Source: Parvularia atlantis
Lineage: Eukaryota; Opisthokonta; Rotosphaerida
Reading direction: 5' to 3'
Assembly: GCA_943704415.1 (NCBI GenBank)
Contig: CALSCO010000670.1
Span: 1 to 43,897, forward strand
DNA: 43,897 nt
The notes beneath the pieces are model-generated. The model searched no databases. It was not told where the DNA came from and saw only the letters and a program-made list of their open reading frames with translations. A program made the translations under genes and the position numbers. Each line of letters starts with the position of its first letter. The stretch's first letter is position 1. Shown here in pieces: positions 8,794-18,750 of the stretch.

Positions 8794-10909
8794 ATGACCC
8801 ACGTGGCGGCCGCAGAGGACGTCGCGCTCGCCCTCGCGCTGGACGAGACCGCGCATGACGAGGCGTCGCCGGCGCGCGCCTGGTCGCTGCTGGCCGCCCC
8901 CGCGCACCTGTGGGCGTGGCTGCGCTCGTACCGCGGCCTGGCCACCGTCTCGTACGCCTACGCCTACGTCATGCTCGGCCTCGTCGTGCGTGGCGCGCGC
9001 GTCGCGTGGGGTGAGCCCTGCCGCCCCCGCGACCCACACGCGCGCGTGCGCCACGCAGATCGCCTCCATCGGCCCCACGCTCACGCACCTCGCCGACCAG
9101 ACCGGCACGCCGCTGGCCGACCTCGGGTGCGCGCGCGCAAGCACTGCACGCGCTGCGGACTGCTTACCCACGCGCCCGCGCCCCGGCAGCTTCCTGTTTC
9201 CGGCGCGCTCGTTCTTCTACGTCATCGGGTCTGGTGCGGGGCGAACGTCGCCCTGTGCGCCGCCGTCACCCGGCTGACGCGCGACGCAGCCGTCGGCGGG
9301 CCGCTGTTTGACCGCGTGCCCGGGCACGTCGTGCTCTGGGTGTCGACCTCGTGCTCGCTCGTCGGCACGGCGCTCATCCCGCTCTGCCCGACCGTGTGGA
9401 CGCTCACGGCATGCGTGGCCTTCCAGGTGCGTGCCGTGCACGTGCGCGCGCACGCGTGGCTGACGAACCCGGGCGCACGCGCAGGGCCTCAGCTCGGGCT
9501 TCCTCGACACGGGCGGCAACGTCGCGCTCGTGTGGCTCTGGGGCGACCTGGTCGCGCCGTACATGCAGGTGCGTGGGCGCCGGCCGACTGCGCGGGCGCA
9601 CGTGCTTAGTGCTTTCGCGGCCGCCCGCAGCTCATCCACTTTGCGTTTGGCCTGGGCGCGTTTCTGTGCCCGCTGTTTGTGGAGATGTCGCTCGAGCTGA
9701 CGGGCACCTACAAGTACTCGTTCTGGCTCTTTGCGCTCATGTACGTGCCCGCGATCCTCTCGTTCATGCTCCTGCGGAGCCCGAAGCCGTCGGGCGAGTC
9801 GGTCGAGCGCATCTCGCGCAAGCGCACGCGGCTCGAGGTGCGCACGCGCGTGCATGGTCACAGTCGGCGGCTCGCGCTCACTCGCCCGCGTCGTCCGCAC
9901 AGATCGGCCTCATCCTCATCGGCGCGCTCATCCTCGCGCTCTACGTCGGCGCCGAGGTGTCGATGGGCGGGTATATCTACAGCTACTTTGTCGAGCTGCT
10001 CGGGCGGTCGGGCAGCGAGGGCGACTTCCTGACGTCGGCATTCTGGGGCTCGCTGGCGGTGTGTGTGCCGTGGCGACGCGCCTGCGCTCGTGGCTGACAG
10101 CTGCGCCGCGCAGTTTGGCCGCCTGATCGCCATCCCGATCTCGGTGTACGTCTCGGCGCGCACGATGCTGATCGTCAACATGGTCTTTGCCGCCGCGAGC
10201 TCGACGACGATTTGGATCTTCACGGGCAACGTCACCATCGTGCGCGTCTCGCGCGCAGGAGCGTCTCGGTGCGGACGCACTCACTGCGCCGGCCCACAGG
10301 TGTGGGTGTGCACGGTCCTCTTTGGCCTGAGCATGGGCTCGACCTACCCGAGCACGCTCAACATGCTCGAGAAGTACGTCAACCTGTCGGGCAAGGTACG
10401 GCTGCGCGCGTGAGCGCGCGGCTTGTGGCCTGACGCGCACGTGGTGCAGATCACCTCCGTGCTCGTCGTCGGCGGCGCGCTAGGCGAGATGGCCGTGCCG
10501 CTCCTCCTCGCCCTCCTTTTCCGTGACGAGAACAGCTGGTCTGACCTCATGGTTGTGCTCAGCCTTGACTCGATCTTCAACCTGGCCCTGCTGTGCCTGT
10601 TCATCTTTGTGCGTGTGCGGGGCTGGCGCGCGCGCGTCAGGTGCTTACGGACGCGCGCAGCTCGGACGCCAGGCACTCGCCGACAGCTACGAGCGCGTGC
10701 AGTCGTCGGCCAGCCTGGCGATGTCGCGCATGGCCAGCGACGCCAAGCTGCTCAACGGCCTGTCGTCGGACCAGCTGGACGAGCTGCGCGAGCTCGAGGA
10801 CAGCGAGCCGAACAACGACGGCCTCGACGACGACGCGTTTGCGATCGGCACCACCGCCAACGGCTACGCGCCCGTCTCGCGGCGAGGCAAGGGCTGGGAC
10901 ATTGCCTGA
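8794..10909 (+). CDS. Major facilitator superfamily transporter, MFSD4-like
   Basis: A multi-pass carrier of the MFS. ATG 8794 opens a soluble leader followed by helix 1 (SYAYAYVMLGLVV). After splicing, IASIGPTLTHLADQTGTPLADLG and FLFPARSFFYVIGS follow, the arrangement of the MFSD4/Na+-glucose-carrier-like branch. Further helices include VVLWVSTSCSLVGTALIPL, GLSSGFLDTGGNVALVWLWG, LIHFAFGLGAFLCPLF, WLFALMYVPAILSFMLL, IGLILIGALILALYVG, and in the C-terminal half VCTVLFGLSMGSTYPSTLNML and GGALGEMAVPLLLALLF. The tail is hydrophilic and acidic. About ten introns of 50-60 nt follow the local GTGCG..CAG pattern. The substrate is not determinable; sugars are the best guess from the family. It ends 52 bp from the convergent CMTR1 stop codon. 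Confidence 0.82.
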
Positions 10910-10961
10910 GCGGGTCGCCTTAGCTTGCTGTGCATAGCGCATGTACATGCCGTCTCCTCTT

Positions 10962-13900
10962 TCAACGCGTTGCGAGGCGCTTCTGCAGAGCCTCGAGCTG
11001 CTCGGGCGTGAGCGTGCCGGCCGCGCCGGTTGGCGTGCGTGCCGGCGGTGCCGTGGGCGAGACGCGCGAGACGCCGGGCGAGACGCGCGACACCCCTGGC
11101 CGCGGTGGCGCGGGCGGTGACGTGGCGACCGGGGTCGACGGCGGCGACGTGGCGGCACGCGGGGCGACGGCGGATGGCCGCGCGAGCGACGCGGCCGCGA
11201 CTGGCGCGGCTGCAGCGGGCGGCGGTGAGACGAGCGCGGCAGAGTCGGCGGCGTCGGTCAGGCGGGTGTCGGCGGGCTTGCTGGACGAGCCCAGGCCAAA
11301 GGTCTTGGTCGGCGTCTGCGCTGGCAAGGTAATCTTGACAGAGGTCGCGGGCGGCTGCGGCACGGAGAGCTTGATGACGGGCGCGGGCGGGATGTTGAGC
11401 TTGAGCACGGGGGCGGCGGGCGGGTTGACCTTGATCTTTGGCGCGCCGGACGCGGGCTCGGGCTCAGGCTTTGGCAGCGGCGGCAGCTTGAACTTGAGCG
11501 CCGGCTGTACCACCGGCACTGGTGCAGGTGCTGGTGCAGGTGCAGGTGCTGATGCTGGTGCAGGTGGCTGCGGGGCAGCGGGTGGTGCGCGATCGCTGCT
11601 GCGCGCAGCGTCCGGGCGCGAGGGCATGTTGCTCGGGCGCCGCTGCTGGTATGGTGCGTGCCTGTGCCGCACGACGTGAGATTGCGCACAGCGGCCGCGC
11701 GGGCGGGCGGGCAGCACCGATTGCGCATGTACTCCTCCTGCTGGCGCTTGTTGAGCACGCCCGTGTACGCTTGCGAGGGCTCGCTCAGCGGCTGTGCGCC
11801 AACGTGTGAGCGCAGGCGGCGGGTGGACGGCCATGGCGCACCCGCGGCAGCAGGTACTGCGTATCTTGTGCGGACAGCGGCACCGGCAGGTTGCCGTCCG
11901 TGTACTGCTCGCGTCGCTGCGGCGGCGCAGTCAGTCGGCGTGACCAGGCCGCACCTGGCCACCGCACCGTCATCAGCGGCAGGTTCCACTCCTTCAGACA
12001 CCTGTTTCGCACGTCGTCCTGGTCCACGGGCACAAGATACCTGCGCCGCGCGGCGTCAGACAGCTCACGCACAGTCGCGGCCTACGCACTGGTCCTCGAT
12101 GTACTTGTACACGTGCTCGAGCGCGACCACCTGCGACTCGCCGATCCTGCGTGCCGCGCGGTCGTGAGGTGTCCGTGCACGCCGCGGTGCGTCAACGCAC
12201 GACAGGTTGCTGCGGCGGACGTAGTCCAGGAAGGCCATGTCGGTCGTCATGAGATTCAGGTCGATCATGCTGACGACGTCGAGCGCCTCGATCGCTGCCT
12301 GCGTAACGTCAAGACGCATGCACGTGCACGCCAAAAAAAGGTCTAACCGGCGGCTGCTTCAGCTCGTTGAACTTGTCGTTCACGGCAAACAGCTGCTCAA
12401 CGACGGGCGGGCGCCGGCGCAGCAGCCCGCGCGCGACCACGTAGCGCTCCGAGTTGGCCGGGCGGCTCGTGTACGGCTGCGCGCCACGGGGTGAGCACGC
12501 ACTGCTGTGCGAGCGCGCGCGGTGCTGGAGTGGCACCTTGCAGATGGACACGTCGCGAAAGTTCTTGTACAGGACGTAGACCAGCGCGGCCGTCACGGGC
12601 GTGAAGACGTCGAAGATCTGCGGCCGCCGTCAGCAGCGCTGCCAGACTGACGTGCACGCGTGCGCGACGCGCGCCTTGCAGCAGAAGTTTCCGCCCTCGC
12701 GCAGCACGCACAGCGCCATCAGAAACTGGCATAGGACGAGCTGCCGGAGCTTCTCCTCCTGGAAGTTCTCATCGCCGTCGACGCTGAAGCCCTGTCATGC
12801 GCGCGCACTCAGGGCGGCATCTAGGCGCTTGGGCAGGGCTGCGCGCACGCCGTCCGCCGTCAGCAGGTCCAGCCCGACGCCGTGCGTGGCCTTGTCCGTC
12901 AGGCTCGCAAACGACCGGATGTTTTCGCTCACGTAGATGTCGCCTGTGCCCCGCGTGCCACGCTCAGCGATGTCAAAGCAGCCGCACGGGCAGCGCACCG
13001 GTGTTGTCCACGCCGTAGTGCGTCTCAAAGTTGGTCCGCCAGGGCGCGTCGCGGTGGAACTTGGAAAAGTTCCAGTCGTTCTCGCCGCGCAGCGTGAAGC
13101 CCCTGGCGCAAAGCTGAGCACGTGCCGCACACCGCGCGACCACGCCCACACCAGCCGCGTGCGCCCTGCCGGCGGCGCCACAGGATGTACTCGGTGAAGC
13201 CGCCCGGCCCGGCGCACACGTCGGCAAAGTGCAGCCGGTCACCCTTGCGGCGGCGTCAGGCGCCGGTACACGCGCGCACGGCATCCGCACATACCTGCAC
13301 GGGGTGCAGCAGGCCGTACAGGTGGTCTAGGTTGGCCATCTTGACGGCCGCGCGGTTGTTGAACACGCACTTGCCGATCTTCTCGTACGGGTTGGCGCGC
13401 GTCCGGGCCGGCAGAAAGTAGTTCTCGCCCACGTTATCGAAGCGGCTCTGTGCAGGGTTGGCCACAGGGCGCATGCGCACGCACGCGCGCGCGCGCACGT
13501 AGGCCACGTGCCTTGGCGGCAAAGATGCGCTGCACGAGCTCGGCCGAGGCCAGCACGTCGTAGTCGATCTCGACGCGCTGCCGCGAGCGTCAGCCGTGCT
13601 TGTGCGGCGTGCGCGTCGCGGCCGCACCTTGCCGACGACGATGTTGAGCGGCACGGGCGCGGCGACGAGCGCGTCGGGCGGCGAGCGCAGAAAGTCGACC
13701 TGCGCGGGCACGCTGGAGCGCTCGTGTGCTGCGACGCAGTGGCCACGAACCGTCTGCTCGTGCGGCACGAAGCGGTGCACGTCGACGTCGCTGTGCTGGC
13801 GGAACTCGAAGCCGCGGTCGACGCCCTCGTGGCCCAGGCCGAGCCGCCCCTCGCGCGCCTCGGGCTGCAGCGCCTCGGTGCGCCCTGCACGCGTTGGGCC

Positions 13901-14271
13901 GGATCGGGCCAGCCGTGCGGCACAGCAGGCGGTCGCGCACCTTGCCCGCTCTTGCCCAGGCCCTCACCCTCCTTCCATCCGGCGGCGGCCTGCCGCGCAC
14001 CCGGCACTGTCAGAGACTCACACACGCGCACACGGCTCGGCGCGCGCACCAGCAGCCGCCGGCCCACGCCCGTCACGGTCGGCACGCCCGTCGCCGGTGC
14101 GCTTGTCAGTGCGGCGTCGTCGGCCTCGCGCTCGCGCTTGACGGCGGCGCGCTGCCGCACGGGCGGCGGCACGGGCGAGTGCGCCGGCGTGCGCGCGTAG
14201 CCCTCGTCGTGCTCTGCGCCGCTCAGCACACGGCAGGCCGCGCCTTGAGCGCACCTGTGTACTGCATTCAT
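10962..14271 (-). CDS. CMTR1: Cap-specific mRNA (nucleoside-2'-O-) methyltransferase 1
   Basis: Adds the 2'-O-methyl group to the first transcribed nucleotide (cap 1) in the nucleus. The spliced protein begins at ATG 14271 with a short basic region, then a G-patch ([17 protein letters not shown], then GLGHEGVD). The RrmJ/FtsJ fold follows: [17 protein letters not shown] (SAM motif), [80 protein letters not shown] and [15 protein letters not shown]. These match animal and protist CMTR1 in order. A guanylyltransferase-like remnant follows ([27 protein letters not shown]). The final ~230 residues (10962-11650) are Pro/Ala-rich, unlike usual CMTR1, and close [16 protein letters not shown]. Around twelve short introns. 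The ATG lies 3 bp after the stop codon of THUMPD1 on the same strand, so either start or transcript structure is unusual. Confidence 0.87.
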
Positions 14272-14274
14272 AAG

Positions 14275-15525
14275 TTACAGTGCATGGGCAACCTGCGGAA
14301 CAGCAACAGCGTCTGTAGAGGGGCGCTTGCTCGCCTCGTCGTCACTCGGCCCGGGCGACGCCGGCCGCTTGGCAGACGCGGCGGGCGCGGCGGGCGCGGT
14401 CGGCGCCGGCTCCAGCAGCTGCACGACGTTGAAGCGCTTGTAGCGGTGGTAGTCGCGCACGACGCCAATGCCGCACATGCTCTGGCGGCGGCGCGGGCGC
14501 AAGGAAAGTGAGGCCCCGGCCGCGCAGCGCGTGGCCCGTGCGTGCCTTGATCGCCTCGACGAGGATGACGACCTCGGGCTTGTCCAGGTCGACCTTGTGC
14601 TGCGTGCCCATTGCACGAGCGACGGCCTTGATCACGTCGTTGCGCTTGAGGCACTGCGAGTTGCGCGCGTTGTAGACGATCATGAACTGCGCCGGCCGAG
14701 AGCGGTCAGGCGGCGCACGTGCGCGCGCGTGCGTGCTTGGCGTGCAAACCCGCGTCGGCGGGTGGGCCTCTTCGCGGAATGGCGCCAGCAGGTCGCGCGC
14801 CATCGCCTCGACGTCGTCGTCGGTGGCGCGGCACACGCGCGTGAGCGGCGTGAAGCGCAGGCAGAAGCGCGTCTTGGCGCGGCGCGTCGTGTCGACGTCG
14901 TGCATGATGCGCGCGACGACGTTGACCGGGTCGGCGTGGTGCGGCACGCGCATGATCACGACGCAGTCCATGTCGACGTGCAGCGACATCTGCGCGCGAG
15001 CGCGCGCGCGCGTCGGTGTCAGCGTGCAGCCATCGCGAGAGGTGGCGCACGAGGCGCGGCTTGGTGGCGGCCGGTGTGCCCGCGGCGCTCGTGCCGCGCA
15101 GGCTCGCGAGCTCCTTTTGCAGCGCGTCCTCGACCGTCTCCTCGCCGGGCGGGCGCGCGTCCGCGTCGCCGGCCGGCGCATCCTCCTCTGCCTCATCATC
15201 ACCGTCGCTCTCGCGCGCGGCATCGGGCGGCGCGTCCTCGATGTACTGCGCGGCGGAGGGCCGTGTGACACGCGGGGCACGCATGCGCGTGCGGCCGGCG
15301 TGCGCACCTCGCCCAGCAGTGTGTACAGCTCGCGCACAGTTTGCGCCTCGCGGCCGCGCGGGCACGTCACGACGATCGCGGCCATCCCCGGCTGCAGCTG
15401 GCGCTTGCCCTGCTGCGCGCAAGGGGTTCAGGCACGCTGCGGCGTCCGGCGCGGCGAGCGCGCCGCACCCGCTCGCGCATGCGGAAGAGCTTGCCGCGCG
15501 AGAGGTCGCGCTTGCCGCCCCGCAT
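14275..15525 (-). CDS. THUMPD1: THUMP-domain tRNA acetylation adaptor (THUMPD1/Tan1)
   Basis: Adaptor that presents tRNA to the NAT10/Kre33 acetyltransferase for ac4C at position 12 of tRNA-Ser and tRNA-Leu. From ATG 15525 the protein reads MRGGKRDLSRGKLFRMRER, then QLQPGMAAIVVTCPRGREAQ, the Tan1 N-terminal strand. An acidic linker is followed by the THUMP domain: MDCVVIMRVPHHADPVN, then RFCLRFTPLTRVCRAT. The hallmark C-terminal block comes next: FMIVYNARNSQCLKRNDVI, HKVDLDKPEVVILVEAIK and MCGIGVVRDYHRYKRFNV. Joining KARTGH to SMCGIGVV requires removing 14482-14530, an intron beginning GC and ending AG. A Ser/Pro/Ala tail ends at 14275. Upstream the GT8 stop codon is only 12 bp away; downstream CMTR1 starts after 3 bp. 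Confidence 0.85.
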
Positions 15526-15537
15526 CGTTGGGCGGTG

Positions 15538-16569
15538 TCACCACAGCTGCAACTCCAGACAAGACAAGTGCCCTCGCCCGTCAAACACCCGGTGGTCGGT
15601 GGCGTCGCAGTAGTGGCAGTGCAGCGGGTCCTCTCGCGCACGCTCGGGCCCGGCGTTGCCCGGGCCGAACCAGTGCGCGAGGTCCGGGTGGTCGGTCACG
15701 AGTAGGTCGGCCTGCTGCCACCACGAGGCGAGATCGGGCCACTCGCGCCGCGGCAGCGCCCACGGCTTGTCGTTGAAGTAGTGGAAGACGAGCGGCGGCC
15801 CGTCGCGCGAGACGTTGAGCCACTGGCGCTGCCACGGGATGAAGTTGTAGCGCTGGTGCACGAACGTAAACGGGACGGGCGGGCGCGCGTCCGCGTAGAG
15901 CTCGGCCAGGGCCTGCTCGTCCATTCCCGAGAGGCACAGGCTCGAGCCGTAGGGCTGGCGCGCGGGCCCGATGAGCGCCTCGAGCCGCGCGAGGTCGGCC
16001 GTGCTCGGCGCGAGCAGGACGGTCGTGCCGATGCCGACAAAGGTGCGCGAGACCCGCGCGGCGCGGACGGCGTCGCTCGGGACGCGGTCGCCGTGCCGCA
16101 GGGCGGCGTAGGGGTTGTCGATGCCGTGCGGGCGGAACGGCTTGGCCCAGGGCGAGGAGAACGTGGCGGCGGGCGGGCGGAGGTAGAAGAGCTCGCGCAG
16201 GTCGCGCAGGACGAGCACGTCGGCGTCGAGGAAGAGCACGAGCCGGTACTCGACCAGGCCGAGGCAGCGCCACTTGGTGAAGCCAAAGGCGATCCAGGCG
16301 CCGTACATCCGCCGCTGCTTCTCCGAGGCCATGGGCACGCACGCGGCCTCGAGGTAGGCCACGGGCACGACGCGGTCAAAGACGCGGGCGAGCGCGGCGC
16401 AGGCCCGGGGCGAGACGTCGTGCGTGACCATGCAGACGAGGTCGACGGCGGCGGTCTCGGCCAGCGCGGCCGCCTCGTGCGCCCTGCGCAGGCTCGCGCC
16501 CAGCACGAGCGCCCCGGGCACATAGCCGTCGCCGCGCATCACGAGCGTTGCGATGGCTCGGTCGCGCAT
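15538..16569 (-). CDS. Glycosyltransferase family 8 (glycogenin/galactinol-synthase-like)
   Basis: An intronless gene of 343 codons starting at ATG 16569 (MRDRAIATLVMRGDGYVPGA). The N-terminal nucleotide-sugar fold carries the metal-binding DxD motif in LVLFLDADVLVLRDL. Downstream are TFVGIGTTVLLAPS and GMDEQALAELY, then the GT8 C-terminal signature FHYFNDKPW. This is the usual order for retaining GT8 transferases that use UDP-glucose or UDP-galactose. No signal peptide or membrane anchor is seen, so a cytosolic glycogenin-like or galactinol-synthase-like role is plausible. The terminal ~50 residues contain four Cys/His (CHYCD, HLSC), perhaps a small metal site. It diverges from NAA30 across 111 bp and lies 12 bp upstream of THUMPD1 on the same strand. 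Confidence 0.82.
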   Translation of the reverse strand: MRDRAIATLVMRGDGYVPGALVLGASLRRAHEAAALAETAAVDLVCMVTHDVSPRACAALARVFDRVVPVAYLEAACVPMASEKQRRMYGAWIAFGFTKWRCLGLVEYRLVLFLDADVLVLRDLRELFYLRPPAATFSSPWAKPFRPHGIDNPYAALRHGDRVPSDAVRAARVSRTFVGIGTTVLLAPSTADLARLEALIGPARQPYGSSLCLSGMDEQALAELYADARPPVPFTFVHQRYNFIPWQRQWLNVSRDGPPLVFHYFNDKPWALPRREWPDLASWWQQADLLVTDHPDLAHWFGPGNAGPERAREDPLHCHYCDATDHRVFDGRGHLSCLELQLW

Positions 16570-16680
16570 CGGGGCCGGTTGCGGTTGAGGATGAATCACG
16601 GTATTGCGCGCCTCACCCGCGCTAAGTCGCACCGCACCTCGCACCGCGCCCCGCCTCATCCCGCGCCTCACCTCGCAGCG

Positions 16681-17157
16681 ATGGAGTTTGTGCCGTACCG
16701 GGACGAGACGCAGCTGCCGCTGATTACGCGCCTGATCGAGCGCGACCTGTCCGAGCCCTACTCGGTCTACACCTACCGCTTCTTCCTCAACGCCTGGCCC
16801 GAGCTGTGCCTGCTGGCGATGGACGGCGGCGAGTGTGTCGGCGTGGTCGTGTGCAAGCTCGAGCGCCACCGCAACCAGCGCATGCGCGGCTACATCGCCA
16901 TGCTCGCCGTCGACCAGGCACACCGGCACAAGCGCATCGGCTCGACCCTCGTCGTGCGCGCGATCGAGCGCATGCGCCAGCGCGACTGCGACGAGGTCGT
17001 GCTCGAGGCCGAGGTCAGCAACACGGGCGCACTCGCGCTGTACGAGCGCCTGGGCTTTGTCCGCGACAAGCGCCTGTACCGCTACTACCTCAGCGGCACC
17101 GACGCGTTCCGGCTCAAGCTCTGGCTCACGCCGCCCCTGCCCGCGCCCGTGGCCTAG
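16681..17157 (+). CDS. NAA30: N-alpha-acetyltransferase 30, NatC catalytic subunit
   Basis: Catalyses co-translational N-terminal acetylation of Met-Leu, Met-Ile and similar N-termini as the catalytic subunit of NatC. The intronless 158-residue protein is a single GNAT domain, nearly colinear with yeast Mak3 and human NAA30: YRDETQLPLITRLIERDLSE, YSVYTYRFFLNAWPELCLLA, CVGVVVCKLE, RGYIAMLAVDQAHRHKRIGS (acetyl-CoA loop), VVLEAEVSNTGALALYERLG and FVRDKRLYRYYLSGTDAFRL. Length and ends match a short Mak3-type protein without the long N-terminal extension of vertebrate NAA30. The ATG at 16681 is the first in frame consistent with this alignment. Confidence 0.93.
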   Translation: MEFVPYRDETQLPLITRLIERDLSEPYSVYTYRFFLNAWPELCLLAMDGGECVGVVVCKLERHRNQRMRGYIAMLAVDQAHRHKRIGSTLVVRAIERMRQRDCDEVVLEAEVSNTGALALYERLGFVRDKRLYRYYLSGTDAFRLKLWLTPPLPAPVA

Positions 17158-17219
17158 ACATCATGTACACGATGCGCGCAAATACAGAACAAGACAAAAA
17201 AAAAAAGAGGCACATGCGG

Positions 17220-18596
17220 TCAGTCGGCGCCGCGTGCGAGCGCCGCCGCAACCTCGGCCGCAAACTCGCCCTGCGAAAGCCCGCTCGCGCGCCACAGCCG
17301 CTGGATCTGCACGTGCAGCTCGCCCGCGCGCCGCTCGCGCTGCCGGGCTTGCGCGGCCTGCAGCAGGCGCACGAGCTCGGGGTCGACGCGCCGCACGGCC
17401 ACGTCCAGCGCGGTCTCGCCGGCCGCCGAGCGAGCGGTTAGGTCGGTCGGCGGCTCGTGCTCGAGCAGGCGCTGCGCGATCGCGTGCCGCCCGAACTCGC
17501 ACGCGACGTGCACGGGCGTGCACCCGTCCGCGTTGCGCAGGCTCACGTCCGCGGGCGGGTCGCCCAGCACTAGCAGCAGGCGTACCACATCCTCGCGCCC
17601 GTACCGGCACGCGTCGTGCAGCGGCGAGCTCCCATCGGCCACGTTCTGGCAGTTGACGTCGGGCCGTCGCCGCAGCTGGCCCTGGACCGGCGTCAGCAGC
17701 GCCTCGACCGCGTCCGTGTGGCCCCAGAAGCACGCCTTGTGCAGCGGCGTCTCGCCGTCCTCGTCGCGCGCGTCAACGTTGACGGGCAGGGGCGCGCCCT
17801 CGAGCAAAAGCCGCACGATCTCGGCGCTGTTGGCCTCGCACGCGTAGTGCAGCGCGGTGCACCCACCCGCGTCGGCCGCGTCCGCGTCGCTCACGGGCAG
17901 AAGTAGGCGCACGGCCTCGGCGTGGCCGTTCTTGCACGCGTGCTGCAGCGGCGTCATGCTCACGAGGTCGGCCACGGCCGCAAGCGCCCCGGGCGACTCG
18001 GCCCGGGCGATCAGGCGCGCTAGGGCGATCGTGTCACCCGCCGTCGCGGCCGCGCACAGCTGCTGCGCGTGCGCGTTGGCGTACGGCCAGAGCATGCGCT
18101 CGAGCGCGCCGCGGTCCTTGCAGTCGCTCGCCGCCAGCAGGTCCATCGCCGTCTCGCCGCTGGCCGTGCGCGCCACGGCTTCGACCACGGGCACGGCCGA
18201 GAGCAGCACGCGCAGGACGTCGCGGTGGCCGCGGTCGCAGGCGTAGTGCAGCGGCGTCCAGCGCTGGCGGTCGGCGGCGCCAATGTCGGCGGGCGGGCGC
18301 GCGCCGAGCAAGGCCTGGGCGACGGCTCCGTGGCCCATCTTGCACGCCCAGTGCAGCGGCGTGCACCCGACGCCGTCGCGCGCGTCCGCCTGCACGTTGG
18401 GCTGGCGCAGGAGCGCGCGCACGACGTCGACGTGGCCCGCGCGGCTGGCCAGGTGCAGCGGCGTCCAGCGCACGCGATCGGGCGCGTTCACGTCCGCGCC
18501 GTCCTGCAGAAGCACCGCCGCCGCCCGCGCGTCGCCGTCCAGCGCGGCCGCGTGCAGGGGCGTGCGCGTCTCGTCCGCATCGGGTTGATCGTCCAT
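17220..18596 (-). CDS. Ankyrin-repeat protein
   Basis: An intronless gene of 458 codons from ATG 18596 (MDDQPDADETRTPLHAAALD). About ten ankyrin repeats run through most of the protein, each with the TPLH(x)A helix start: TPLHLASRAGHVDVVRALL, TPLHWACKMGHGAVAQALL, TPLHYACDRGHRDVLRVLL, TPLQHACKNGHAEAVRLLL, TALHYACEANSAEIVRLLL, TPLHKACFWGHTDAVEALL, SPLHDACRYGREDVVRLLL and TPVHVACEFGRHAIAQRLL. A central segment (about residues 130-200) is a degenerate repeat. The last ~50 residues form a basic then alanine-rich helix. No catalytic domain is attached, so it is a scaffold of unknown partner. The ATG lies 26 bp from the ATG of the divergent START gene. Confidence 0.9.
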   Translation of the reverse strand: MDDQPDADETRTPLHAAALDGDARAAAVLLQDGADVNAPDRVRWTPLHLASRAGHVDVVRALLRQPNVQADARDGVGCTPLHWACKMGHGAVAQALLGARPPADIGAADRQRWTPLHYACDRGHRDVLRVLLSAVPVVEAVARTASGETAMDLLAASDCKDRGALERMLWPYANAHAQQLCAAATAGDTIALARLIARAESPGALAAVADLVSMTPLQHACKNGHAEAVRLLLPVSDADAADAGGCTALHYACEANSAEIVRLLLEGAPLPVNVDARDEDGETPLHKACFWGHTDAVEALLTPVQGQLRRRPDVNCQNVADGSSPLHDACRYGREDVVRLLLVLGDPPADVSLRNADGCTPVHVACEFGRHAIAQRLLEHEPPTDLTARSAAGETALDVAVRRVDPELVRLLQAAQARQRERRAGELHVQIQRLWRASGLSQGEFAAEVAAALARGAD

Positions 18597-18622
18597 CGCG
18601 GCCAAGTCACTTGTATCTCAGC

Positions 18623-18714
18623 ATGGACCCTGACAGCGCGTCCGTCCGCTGGGGCGGCGTCGCCCTGCTCGCCCTGCTCGCGTTCGGCGTGCTGCAGCGC
18701 GGTGCGTGCGTGCG

Positions 18715-18750
<36 letters not shown>

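Noticed and set aside
14569-14620. Alternative GT donor for the THUMPD1 intron at 14482-14530
   Set aside because: Using the upstream GT would delete the conserved VEAIKARTG strand that aligns with all Tan1 proteins.
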